From positions 1 to 10,270 of the forward strand of contig CALBDS010000024.1 of NCBI GenBank assembly GCA_937927415.1: a stretch of 10,270 bases of DNA, given 5' to 3'. This document shows positions 1 through 4,757 of this stretch, in pieces. Within the stretch, counting starts at the first letter, position 1. Every line of letters begins with the position of its first letter. Made by a program: the position numbers and the translations under genes. Source of the stretch: an uncultured Rhodospirillaceae bacterium (GTDB lineage: Bacteria > Pseudomonadota > Alphaproteobacteria > Azospirillales > Azospirillaceae). The notes beneath the pieces were generated by a model, which made no database searches, had not been told where the DNA came from, and saw nothing but the letters and a program-made list of their open reading frames with translations.

Positions 1-260
1 TGCTGCACGGCGGCAGCCCGAAGGGGGCCGAGCGCATCGCCGCCTGCTGGGCCGAACACCGCAAGGTGACGCAGGTGCTGTTCCGCCCCGACTGGGCGCG
101 CCACGCCAAGGCCGCCCCGTTCAAGCGCAACGACCGTCTGCTGGAGGCGCTGCCGATCGGCATCGTCGCCTTCCCCGGCTCGGGCATCGCGGCCAACCTC
201 GCCGACAAGGCCCGGCGCCTGGGCATCCCGGTCTGGCGCTTCGGCGACGGCGGGCGGTGA
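1..260 (+). CDS. DUF2493 (SLOG-like) protein, 3' end only
   Basis: The frame is open from base 3 and stops at 258-260, so the start lies before the window; about 85 C-terminal residues are visible. Near the beginning is a glycine-rich segment, LHGGSPKGAE, followed by RPDWARHAKAAPFKRND and the run FPGSGIAANLADKARRLGIPV. This pattern (HGG.xxGA, a DWxRHxKAA block, then FPGxGxxANxxxKAxxxGIPV) is typical of DUF2493, a Rossmann-like SLOG-superfamily domain expected to bind a nucleotide or nucleotide-derived ligand. I know of no proven biochemical role. In alphaproteobacterial ICEs and plasmids DUF2493 genes often sit near DUF736 and antirestriction genes, and a DUF736 gene follows here at 1774. A strong hairpin begins 13 bases after the stop. 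Family call is fairly sure; function is unknown. Confidence 0.85.
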   Translation, partial: LHGGSPKGAERIAACWAEHRKVTQVLFRPDWARHAKAAPFKRNDRLLEALPIGIVAFPGSGIAANLADKARRLGIPVWRFGDGGR

Positions 261-273
261 ACGTCCTCCGTAT

Positions 274-305
274 CGGCGGCGGTCCGTACCGGCGGACCGC
301 CGCCG
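274..305 (+). terminator. Strong hairpin after the DUF2493 gene
   Basis: A perfect 13-bp stem (274-286 with 293-305) closes a 6-base loop (TACCGG), starting 13 bases after the stop codon. It is followed by TTCCGTCTGT and not by a real U-tract, so it could be a GC-rich intrinsic terminator or an mRNA 3'-end stabiliser. Confidence 0.6.
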
Positions 306-322
306 TTCCGTCTGTCCGCCGC

Positions 323-339
323 CGTTCCGTACCGGAACG
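323..339 (-). terminator. Hairpin abutting the stop of the XRE gene
   Basis: CGTTCCGTACCGGAACG forms a 7-bp stem with a TAC loop directly next to the stop codon (340-342) of the minus-strand XRE gene. With the 274-305 hairpin it separates two convergent genes. There is no T-tract. Confidence 0.4.
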
Positions 340-594
340 TCAGCCGAAGCTGGCGCGCTCCGCGTCCTTGCGCAGGCGGACGCCGGGGCCTTCGCCATTG
401 CCGGGGATGAAGATCACCCCCGCCGTCTCCAGCGCCTCCCGGATCACCCGCAGGTTGGCCGGTATCGGGGAGCGCTCCCCCTTCTCGAAATGGGTGATGG
501 TGCGCAGGCTCACGCCGCTGGCCGTGGCGAGCTGCTGCTGGGTCATGTCCACCAGACCGCGGGCGGCCCGGCATTGGGCGGGTGTCAGGCTCAT
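340..594 (-). CDS. Short XRE-family HTH regulator (copy 1 of the repeated module)
   Basis: 84 residues read on the minus strand. The whole protein is one Cro/C1-type helix-turn-helix: TPAQCRAARGLVDMTQQQLA (helices 1-2), SGVSLRTITHFEKGERSP (recognition region), then IREALETAGVIFIPGNGEGPGVRLR. This signature (QxRAARxLLxW, VSxxTIxxFE, IRxALExAGVxFIPxNGxGxGVRL) marks a very common alphaproteobacterial class of small DNA-binding regulators. The frame runs far upstream without a stop because of high GC; I chose the ATG at 592-594 because homologues begin at about MxLTPAQ. No clear Shine-Dalgarno precedes it. It diverges from the unknown gene at 780 across 185 bases with a palindrome at 666-682, so it probably represses itself and that neighbour. 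A paralogous pair lies at 3437-4490. Confidence 0.85.
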   Translation of the reverse strand: MSLTPAQCRAARGLVDMTQQQLATASGVSLRTITHFEKGERSPIPANLRVIREALETAGVIFIPGNGEGPGVRLRKDAERASFG

Positions 595-646
595 GCGCCG
601 AAGGGTAGGCCTGTGCGGAAAAACCGCAAGAGAGCGGAAAATGCGT

Positions 647-682
647 TTGCGCGTGACGCGCATGGGTGCGATTATTACGCAC
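647..682. promoter_or_regulatory. Putative divergent promoter/operator between XRE gene and unknown gene
   Basis: An inverted repeat GTGCG-N7-CGCAC (666-682) holds an AT-rich centre in a GC-rich gap. On the plus strand TTGCGC (647-652) lies 17 bases before GATTAT (670-675), a possible promoter for the gene at 780. On the minus strand the same centre reads TAATAAT, a possible -10 for the XRE gene. A palindrome over both -10 regions fits autorepression, but the arms are only 5 bp and both promoters are weak matches. Confidence 0.35.
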
Positions 683-779
683 AATGAGATGAAGAACAGC
701 GTCGCCGCCCGGGTTGCCGCGCGCTGTTTTCCGGTGACGGCAAGCAGACCGGACGGCGAATCGGCACGAGGGAAAAGCG

Positions 780-1376
780 ATGGCCACTCCAAGCACGCCG
801 TCCTGCCGGACGGCCCTGTCCGCCGCCTCCCGGTTTCTGCGCGCCGCCGTGCAGAATGGCAACCGTGAGCCGCTGGTCGCCTTCTGGCAGGAGTGGCGGA
901 CGGCTTTCCGGGCGTCGCTGCGTGCGGCCCGCACGGCGCAACGGCTTGAACGGCGCCTGATCGAGCGGATCGGAATGCCCGGCGTGGATTTTTCGGCCGA
1001 TGGGTCTGACGGGGCGATGGTGCGCGCCACTCATCCCGACGACATCGACCGCATCCTGGGGCCGGAGCCGGCGGGGCGGGAACGGAGCGGCCGGCTGAAG
1101 CGGGAACTGGCTGCGGCCCAGGCCCGTTGGGACACCGAAGCCGCAGCCTCGGGGCTGGTGGCCGCCATTGCGGATGAGACCGCCGCCGACCACCGGGTCG
1201 ATACCCTGGTGCGGGCCATACCCCGGATGCCCGCCCGTTCCCTGGCCGAGGCGATCGCCAAGCTTGCGGTCCTGGTCGAATGGAGTGGGACGGAACCGGA
1301 GGACGGTGGGATTCCCCGCCATGGCCTGCACGGCCTGCTGGCGGACCTCGTCGCCCTGGCGCCACCGCCACGGTGA
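780..1376 (+). CDS. Unknown helical protein, partner of the XRE gene (module copy 1)
   Basis: 198 residues; I do not recognise a named family. GAGGG (768-772) sits 7 bases before the ATG, supporting this start. The protein is rich in Ala, Arg, Glu and Leu and looks almost wholly helical, with no signal peptide, membrane segment or obvious catalytic motif. It is a clear paralogue of the protein at 3864-4490: shared blocks are EPLVAFWQEWR, RTAQRLERRL, a short IDRILG, and RLKREL...ARW...EA...GL.AA.ADE.AA..RVD, then LHGLLADLV near the C-terminus. Both paralogues are divergent from a short XRE gene, so regulator and protein probably form one functional unit. A toxin-antitoxin-like pair or a phage/ICE regulatory pair is possible, but nothing in the sequence proves either. 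Coding status is well supported by the paralogue. Confidence 0.8.
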   Translation: MATPSTPSCRTALSAASRFLRAAVQNGNREPLVAFWQEWRTAFRASLRAARTAQRLERRLIERIGMPGVDFSADGSDGAMVRATHPDDIDRILGPEPAGRERSGRLKRELAAAQARWDTEAAASGLVAAIADETAADHRVDTLVRAIPRMPARSLAEAIAKLAVLVEWSGTEPEDGGIPRHGLHGLLADLVALAPPPR

Positions 1377-1773
1377 CCGGAACGGCCTGGGGCAGGGGAG
1401 GCCTGTTGTCCGGGACAGGCGTGCCGGGCGCATTCCCGTCCCGGCTTCCGTTGCCGGGGCTGGTTCCTGCCGCCGTCCCGGGCAAAGGCGTGGGCGGGAA
1501 CGGCCGGCGTCTTCCAAACCCGGTGGACCACCCCCGCGTGTCTCGTGATGGCGTAGAGCCCGCGGGGCGCCGTGCCAACCCGGCGGGCCGGAAAAATATC
1601 CCCTGCCGCGCGCGGCATTCCTCGCGGGGCATATTTTCCCGCCCGCCGGGTCCTCCACCTCCGTTCCGGTCCGTCGCGGTGCTCTGGGTGTTCCGGCACC
1701 CCTGTGCGGTCTCGTGCGCCCGAGCTATCACGCGGGGGCGGTCCCCGCGGACGGGAAACCCAGGAGACCCACC
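1377..1773. other. 397-base gene-free stretch before DUF736
   Basis: I see no convincing gene here; long open frames on both strands are GC artefacts without credible starts. It holds a small hairpin (GCCTGT/ACAGGC, 1401-1420), 24 bases after the preceding stop, and the large inverted repeat at 1578-1651. A promoter for DUF736 is expected in the last 100 bases, but no good -35/-10 pair stands out. Confidence 0.5.
1578..1651. repeat. Large cruciform-like inverted repeat with a nested palindrome
   Basis: Arms 1578-1603 and 1626-1651 pair over about 24 of 26 positions, with one C/C mismatch and two single-base bulges. They include ACCCGGCGGGC at the outer end and a rare AT patch (AAAAATAT / ATATTTT) in the stem. 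Between the arms is a self-complementary 14-mer, TGCCGCGCGCGGCA (1604-1617). It could be a REP/MITE-like element, a protein-bound cruciform or a structured RNA. No second copy was seen in this window. Confidence 0.65.
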
Positions 1774-2112
1774 ATGGCCATCACCCTCGGCACCTTCACC
1801 CGGCTCGACGACGGCAGCTTCACCGGCACCCTCAAGACTTTGAACGTCACCACCGGCCTCACCATCGTGCCCGTGGCGAAAGCCTCCGACAAGGCCCCCG
1901 ACCACAGGGTCTATGCCGGCAACGGCCAGCGCTGCGACGTGGGCGCCGGCTGGAGCCGCACCGCCAGGACCAGCGGCGGGACCTACCTGAACCTCACGAT
2001 CGCCGCCCCGGAATTCGGCCCGTCCTGGCTGCACCTGCGCCTCGTCAGGCTGGAGCACCCGGGCCACGACGGCATCACCCACATCGCCCTGTGGGAGCCG
2101 CGGGCCCGCTGA
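1774..2112 (+). CDS. DUF736 family protein
   Basis: 112 residues. AGGAG (1762-1766) lies 7 bases before the ATG, which fixes the start. The sequence matches the DUF736 pattern along its length: an N-terminal IGTF-like strand (ITLGTFTRLDDGSFTGTLKTL), a central block with PVAKASDKAPDHRVYAG, a short loop, then GAGWSRTARTSGGTYLNLTI and a C-terminal PSWLHLRLV strand. DUF736 proteins are small, soluble, probably beta-rich and of unknown function, found almost always on plasmids and ICEs of Alpha- and other Proteobacteria, near conjugation and antirestriction genes. It is somewhat longer than usual (typically about 100 residues), with an extra turn around GNGQRCDVGAGWS. A strong hairpin follows at 2138-2165, so it is probably monocistronic. 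Confidence 0.92.
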   Translation: MAITLGTFTRLDDGSFTGTLKTLNVTTGLTIVPVAKASDKAPDHRVYAGNGQRCDVGAGWSRTARTSGGTYLNLTIAAPEFGPSWLHLRLVRLEHPGHDGITHIALWEPRAR

Positions 2113-2137
2113 CCCATGTCCACGGCGGCCACGTCCA

Positions 2138-2165
2138 GGCTCCGCCACGGCCCCGTGGCGGAGCC
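2138..2165 (+). terminator. Terminator-like hairpin after DUF736
   Basis: A perfect 12-bp stem, GGCTCCGCCACG with CGTGGCGGAGCC, and a 4-base GCCC loop start 25 bases after the DUF736 stop. TTCAGGG follows, with no long T run. Hairpin certain; termination inferred. Confidence 0.65.
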
Positions 2166-2254
2166 TTCAGGGTGGCGCTCGACCTTTTCCCGGCCTCATC
2201 CCCAAGGGGAGGTGAAAACCAACAAGCCCGTCGATTCCGCCGTCCCAGCGTGCC

Positions 2255-2375
2255 ATGCCGGGGCGGGCCGCCTCAAGGATGGGCGGTTCCCCCGGCATGC
2301 GGAGCATGCCGGCTCCCCCACCCACCGGCGGGGCCGGCCGCCCTTGGCGGTCCTTGACCCGGCCCGCCCCGGCAT
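2255..2375 (+). ncRNA. Candidate structured RNA: 121-base branched palindrome
   Basis: An outer stem pairs 2255-2270 with 2360-2375 (16 bp, including ATGCCGGGGCGGGCC). After a 2x2 mismatch, TCAAGGA (2273-2279) pairs with TCCTTGA (2351-2357). Inside, CCGGCATGC-GGA-GCATGCCGG (2292-2312) is a perfect 9-bp hairpin; GGGCGG (2281-2286) can pair with CCGCCC (2338-2343); a small CCGG/CCGG hairpin spans 2325-2337. This would be a multi-branch junction. It may instead be a palindromic DNA repeat; no named RNA family is recognised. Confidence 0.35.
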
Positions 2376-2382
2376 CGCGGAG

Positions 2383-2411
2383 GACGGCTCCCGTCTTCAC
2401 ACGACGGGAGG
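2383..2411 (+). promoter_or_regulatory. Hairpin masking the Shine-Dalgarno of the 56-residue ORF, with an alternative fold
   Basis: CTCCCGTC (2388-2395) pairs perfectly with GACGGGAG (2403-2410) across a 7-base loop, burying the Shine-Dalgarno GGGAGG (2406-2411). A competing hairpin, GACGG (2383-2387) with CCGTC (2391-2395), uses the same bases and would free the site. This is the geometry of a translational switch; a trigger is unknown. Confidence 0.4.
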
Positions 2412-2416
2412 AACCC

Positions 2417-2587
2417 ATGCTCACCACCCACGACCGCATCCGCGAGCTGCGGGCCGAACTGGCCGAATGCCGGCTGACCCGCCGGGAACGCGCCCAGGCC
2501 ACGGCGGAACTGACCGGCCTCCTCGCCCGGCTGGCGGCGGAATGGAACCCGGGCGTCCCGAGCCCCCATCCGCCTCCCCCCGGCTGA
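2417..2587 (+). CDS. Small helical protein of 56 residues, unknown function
   Basis: GGAGG (2407-2411) lies 5 bases before the ATG, one of the best ribosome sites in the window, and is the main reason to accept this short gene. Residues 5-43 are strongly helical with heptad-like leucines (HDRIRELRAELAECRLTRRE... then ELTGLLARLAAEW), compatible with a short coiled coil or a DNA/RNA-binding hairpin. The C-terminus is a Pro-rich tail. I recognise no family. It follows DUF736 on the same strand but is separated by a terminator hairpin and an elaborate leader, so it is probably controlled on its own. It converges on the XRE gene ending at 2608, only 20 bases away. Confidence 0.6.
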   Translation: MLTTHDRIRELRAELAECRLTRRERAQATAELTGLLARLAAEWNPGVPSPHPPPPG

Positions 2588-2594
2588 AGGGGGG
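2576..2594. terminator. GC hairpin between convergent genes
   Basis: CCCCCC (2576-2581) pairs with GGGGGG (2589-2594). The stop codon of the 56-residue ORF lies in the loop. It sits between two convergent genes and could act in both directions, although no T-tract follows. Confidence 0.35.
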
Positions 2595-2607
2595 CAGGGG
2601 CGGCGGC

Positions 2608-2838
2608 TCAGGCGGCATCGGGAGCCGGGCCGCCGGTGTCCAGCAGCGCCGCCGCCGTCACCCCCAGGGCGGTGGCCAGTTCCTGGATCACCGTGGCGGT
2701 CGGGTTTCGCGCGCCCCGCTCGATCCCGCTGATGTAGGTCCGGTGCAGCCCCGACTGGAAGGCGAGCTCTTCCTGCGACCAGCCGTGGGTGCGGCGGATC
2801 CGCTGAACGTTGAGACCGATCTGGCGGCGAATATCCAT
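2608..2838 (-). CDS. XRE-family regulator resembling restriction-modification controller proteins
   Basis: 76 residues on the minus strand, all one HTH_3/XRE domain: IGLNVQRIRRTHGWSQEELA, QSGLHRTYISGIERGARNPT, and IQELATALGVTAAALLD. The RTYISGIERGxRNPT stretch is the hallmark of the class containing C proteins (C.Esp1396I-like) of restriction-modification systems and many general alphaproteobacterial repressors. QseC, which controls the antiactivator gene qseM on ICEMlSymR7A, has also been likened to C proteins. No restriction or methyltransferase gene is in the window. The ATG at 2836-2838 fits the family start; no Shine-Dalgarno is visible. It is divergent from the XRE gene at 2998 across 159 bases containing a C-box-like palindrome (2869-2887). 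Confidence 0.88.
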   Translation of the reverse strand: MDIRRQIGLNVQRIRRTHGWSQEELAFQSGLHRTYISGIERGARNPTATVIQELATALGVTAAALLDTGGPAPDAA

Positions 2839-2868
2839 GAGGGGATGAGAGCGGTCTTGCAGCCGATC

Positions 2869-2887
2869 AGTCTACAGACTATGAGTA
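2869..2887. promoter_or_regulatory. Candidate operator, C-box-like
   Basis: AGTCTACAGACT (2869-2880) is an inverted repeat with 5-bp arms. Overlapping it, GACTATGAGTA (2877-2887) matches 7 of 8 defined bases of the controller-protein box GACT-N3-AGTC. It lies 31-49 bases upstream of the controller-like gene start. Operator role is inferred. Confidence 0.4.
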
Positions 2888-2997
2888 ACATTCGGGTGGA
2901 GCCGGTTGCGCCGGAGGCCCCGCCCACCCGCACCGCGCGGCGGTGGACACGGGTTATGCTCTCCGGTGCACAAAATTCCAGGCAGGAGGCGATGCCG

Positions 2998-3462
2998 GTG
3001 ACCGAACCTTCCCTCACCCGGGCGGCCCATCGGGGCCGCGGCACGGTGCCCGCCGGCATGGACGGCATCGACAGGCACATCGGCCTGCGGATCAAGCTGC
3101 GCCGCACCCTGGCCGGCCTGTCCCAGACCGCCCTGGGGGAGCGGATGGGGGTCTCCTTCCAGCAGGTTCAGAAATATGAGAACGGGATCAACAGCTTGAC
3201 CGCGATGCGGCTGTGGCAGATCGCCGATGCCCTGGACGTGCCGATCAGCTATTTCTTCGACGGCCTGCCCGTGGACAAGAACGCAGTGGACCGGATCGCC
3301 CCACCGCCAGAGTTCATGCCACGGGAAACCGTGGAACTGATGCGGTGCTTCCACCGTCTCCCCGATTCCCCCGTCCGCCGCCTCTTCCTCGACCTGATGA
3401 AGGCCACGGTGGCGGTGCTGGAAGAAGCAGAGAGTTTCAGGGGAGCGTCTGGTCTGTCTTGA
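2998..3462 (+). CDS. XRE-family regulator of the long alphaproteobacterial type
   Basis: 154 residues from the GTG at 2998. AGGAGG (2984-2989) is 8 bases before this GTG but only 2 before the ATG at 2992, so spacing favours GTG; a third option is the ATG at 3058, where homology begins. The HTH spans about residues 25-88: DRHIGLRIKLRRTLAGLSQ, LGERMGVSFQQVQKYENGIN, LWQIADALDVPISYFFDGL. The SFQQVQKYExGxN and VPxSYFFDGL motifs identify the rhizobial/alphaproteobacterial XRE class that includes PraR-like repressors. The C-terminal part (about 105-145, ETVELMRCFHRLPDSPVRRLFLDLMKA) is the helical segment usual in this class. The 3' end overlaps the convergent XRE gene by 26 bases (3437-3462). The target genes are unknown. 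Confidence 0.88.
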   Translation: MTEPSLTRAAHRGRGTVPAGMDGIDRHIGLRIKLRRTLAGLSQTALGERMGVSFQQVQKYENGINSLTAMRLWQIADALDVPISYFFDGLPVDKNAVDRIAPPPEFMPRETVELMRCFHRLPDSPVRRLFLDLMKATVAVLEEAESFRGASGLS

Positions 3463-3703
3463 AGCGTACCCCGGCCCCTTTTCCGCCGTTTGCCGGGATG
3501 AGTTCGACGCCGGCCAGGTCGAAGGCCCGGATCAGCGCGTCGATGGTGACCTGATGGGCGCTGACCGCGCCGCGTGTCGCTTCCAGCCGCTTGATGGTCG
3601 GCTCGGATACCTTGGAGGCGGACGCCAGATCCTTGCGTTCCCACCGGAGGAGGGACCGGGCGGCACGGATCTGTTCACCAGTGAGGAGGGCATGATCTTC
3701 CAA
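3437..3703 (-). CDS. Short XRE-family HTH regulator (copy 2 of the repeated module)
   Basis: About 88 residues on the minus strand, homologous to the XRE proteins at 340-594 and 8167-8439: LLTGEQIRAARSLLRWERKDLA, SKVSEPTIKRLE, IDALIRAFDLAGVELIPANGGKGAGVRF. The body is certain but the start is not. No in-frame ATG lies just before the conserved region; candidates are TTG at 3701-3703 (used here) and ATG at 3758-3760. A perfect extended -10 (TGGTATAAT, minus strand, 3705-3713) would start RNA downstream of either codon. An ATG at 3693-3695 is out of frame by one base, so a small N-terminal indel is possible. It diverges from the unknown gene at 3864 and converges, overlapping by 26 bases, with the XRE gene ending at 3462. 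Confidence 0.8.
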   Translation of the reverse strand: MEDHALLTGEQIRAARSLLRWERKDLASASKVSEPTIKRLEATRGAVSAHQVTIDALIRAFDLAGVELIPANGGKGAGVRFKTDQTLP

Positions 3704-3704
3704 A

Positions 3705-3768
3705 ATTATACCATATAGGTCTATTTGACCCCTGATGGGTTGACAATAACCGGCGAGCATCTTACTGT
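3705..3768. promoter_or_regulatory. Divergent promoters between XRE copy 2 and its partner gene
   Basis: Minus strand: TGGTATAAT (3705-3713), a perfect extended -10. Plus strand: a perfect -35 TTGACA (3740-3745) with a 17-base spacer to a weak -10 TACTGT (3763-3768), pointing to the gene at 3864. Between them GGTC-N5-GACC (3718-3730) is a small inverted repeat and possible operator. Confidence 0.5.
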
Positions 3769-3863
3769 TCAGGGATACGGAACCCCGGCCCTGTCGGCAA
3801 GAGGCAGGCTGTGCCGTGCTGCATCCACGGCGCGGACAACGTTCCTTTCTGTAAGGAGGCGCG

Positions 3864-4490
3864 ATGCCTTCCCCTACGCCACACCCGCGCCCGGTTTCCG
3901 CCCGAGCCGCCCGCACGGCGGCGATCCGGCTGCTGAACGCCCTTGCGGATCAGGAAAGTGCGGACCCTCTGGTGGCGTTATGGCGGGAATGGAGCCAGAC
4001 CGCGGCTGCGGTGAAACGGTCCTGCCGCACGGCGCAGAAATTGGAGCGGCATCTCTTCGCCACCATCGGCCCGCCACGGATTGTCGTGCCTTTGGATCCA
4101 CCGTCACCACAGCCGGTCTACGCCGTTGACGGCCACACCATTGACCGGCTGCTGGGGACGGCCGCCGAAACTCATCCCAAGCGCACCCGGCTGAAACGCG
4201 AGTTGAAGACCGTGGTGGCCCGGTGGGAGCGGGAGGCTGATGCCTGTGGCCTCACCGCGGCCAGAGCGGATGAAGCCGCCGCCGCCCGCCGGATGGACGA
4301 CCTGCTGAAGACCGCGGCGGCCACCCCGGCGCAGTCTCTGCCCGGGGTGGTGGCGAAGCTGGTGATTGTGACGGACTGGGGGCGCTGGGAACCGGAGACG
4401 GCGTCTCAGCCTTGGCCGTTTCTGCACGGCGCTTTGATGGATGTTGTAATGTTAAAAATTAAAAATGGCATCAATCCGCAAATTCCCTAA
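3864..4490 (+). CDS. Unknown helical protein, partner of the XRE gene (module copy 2), altered C-terminus
   Basis: 208 residues. AGGAGG (3854-3859) is 4 bases before the ATG. It is the paralogue of 780-1376, sharing DPLVALWREW, RTAQKLERHL, IDRLLG, RLKREL, ARWEREADACGL, ADEAAAARRMDDLL, PAQSLPGVVAKL and LHGALMDV. It appears fully helical, without signal peptide, membrane segment or catalytic motif. No named family is recognised. Base composition changes abruptly near 4440: the last dozen or so residues (VMLKIKNGINPQIP) are encoded by AT-rich DNA and no longer resemble the paralogue's end, so the native 3' end was probably replaced when the AT-rich island arrived. The divergent XRE gene (3437-3703) is its likely regulator. 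Confidence 0.8.
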   Translation: MPSPTPHPRPVSARAARTAAIRLLNALADQESADPLVALWREWSQTAAAVKRSCRTAQKLERHLFATIGPPRIVVPLDPPSPQPVYAVDGHTIDRLLGTAAETHPKRTRLKRELKTVVARWEREADACGLTAARADEAAAARRMDDLLKTAAATPAQSLPGVVAKLVIVTDWGRWEPETASQPWPFLHGALMDVVMLKIKNGINPQIP

Positions 4491-4536
4491 ATAAAAACTA
4501 TATTACCCTATTGATTCCTATGATTAAAATTGTCAT

Positions 4537-4556
4537 ATATGCAAAATATTGCATAT
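4537..4556. terminator. AT-rich hairpin downstream of the unknown gene
   Basis: A perfect 8-bp inverted repeat with a 4-base loop, followed on the plus strand by GTTATTTT. It could terminate the gene ending at 4490, but pure A/T-rich arms give a weak stem, so it may be a protein site instead. Confidence 0.3.
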
Positions 4557-4614
4557 GTTATTTTGAGATTATAATATTTTTCGTTTGTTTTTTTGTTCAT
4601 CTCTATTCGTTTGC

Positions 4615-4646
4615 GACTGCTTTGTGCCAGGAGCGGACATAGCGTT
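4615..4646 (-). repeat. Dispersed repeat, left copy (inverted relative to 7465-7496)
   Basis: Read on the minus strand this 32-mer begins AACGCTATGTCCGCT and continues CTGGCACAAAGCAGTC. It is 29/32 identical to 7465-7496, all three differences being transitions. Similar 'TGTCCGCTTCTGGCxCAAAGC' fragments are, from memory, scattered in intergenic DNA of many rhizobia and relatives. Confidence 0.75.
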
Positions 4647-4757
4647 TCAGCAAACCAGAGGCAGAGCGGCTTCAGCCGATTGTTGCATGTCGGCACGTTG
4701 GCGGTGAAGACACTGTGAGTTCGTTACCAATAAGAAAGAATAGAGGCATAATTTTTA

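Larger units (their letters stand above)
2166..2416 (+). other. Highly structured leader region before the 56-residue ORF
   Basis: No gene is supported here. The stretch contains a branched palindrome (2255-2375) and a ribosome-site hairpin (2383-2411), listed separately. Together they make a leader that could fold almost completely as RNA ahead of the start at 2417. Confidence 0.5.
4491..4757. other. AT-rich intergenic stretch between convergent genes
   Basis: 267 bases with no credible gene. It holds the palindrome ATATGCAA-AATA-TTGCATAT (4537-4556), T-rich runs around 4575-4597 that could help terminate transcription, and the left copy of the 32-base dispersed repeat (4615-4646). Composition is far more AT-rich than the DNA left of 4440. 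Confidence 0.6.

Noticed and set aside
340..2148. A 602-codon open frame on the minus strand, and another at 675-1658
   Set aside because: Only its last 84 codons, the XRE gene, make biological sense. The rest is antisense to the unknown gene and DUF736, is low-complexity Pro/Arg/Gly, and is a GC-rich shadow.
2116..2997. N-terminal extension of the XRE gene ending at 3462 to a 448-residue protein
   Set aside because: The extension overlaps the 56-residue ORF and the controller-like gene, is low-complexity, and lacks homology; the AGGAGG at 2984 marks the real start region.
2608..3462. A restriction-modification system around the controller-like XRE gene
   Set aside because: No methyltransferase or endonuclease motifs occur in any neighbouring frame.
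4508..4696. 62-codon minus-strand frame downstream of the SIR2 gene
   Set aside because: It runs through the dispersed 32-base repeat, has no ribosome site and resembles no protein.
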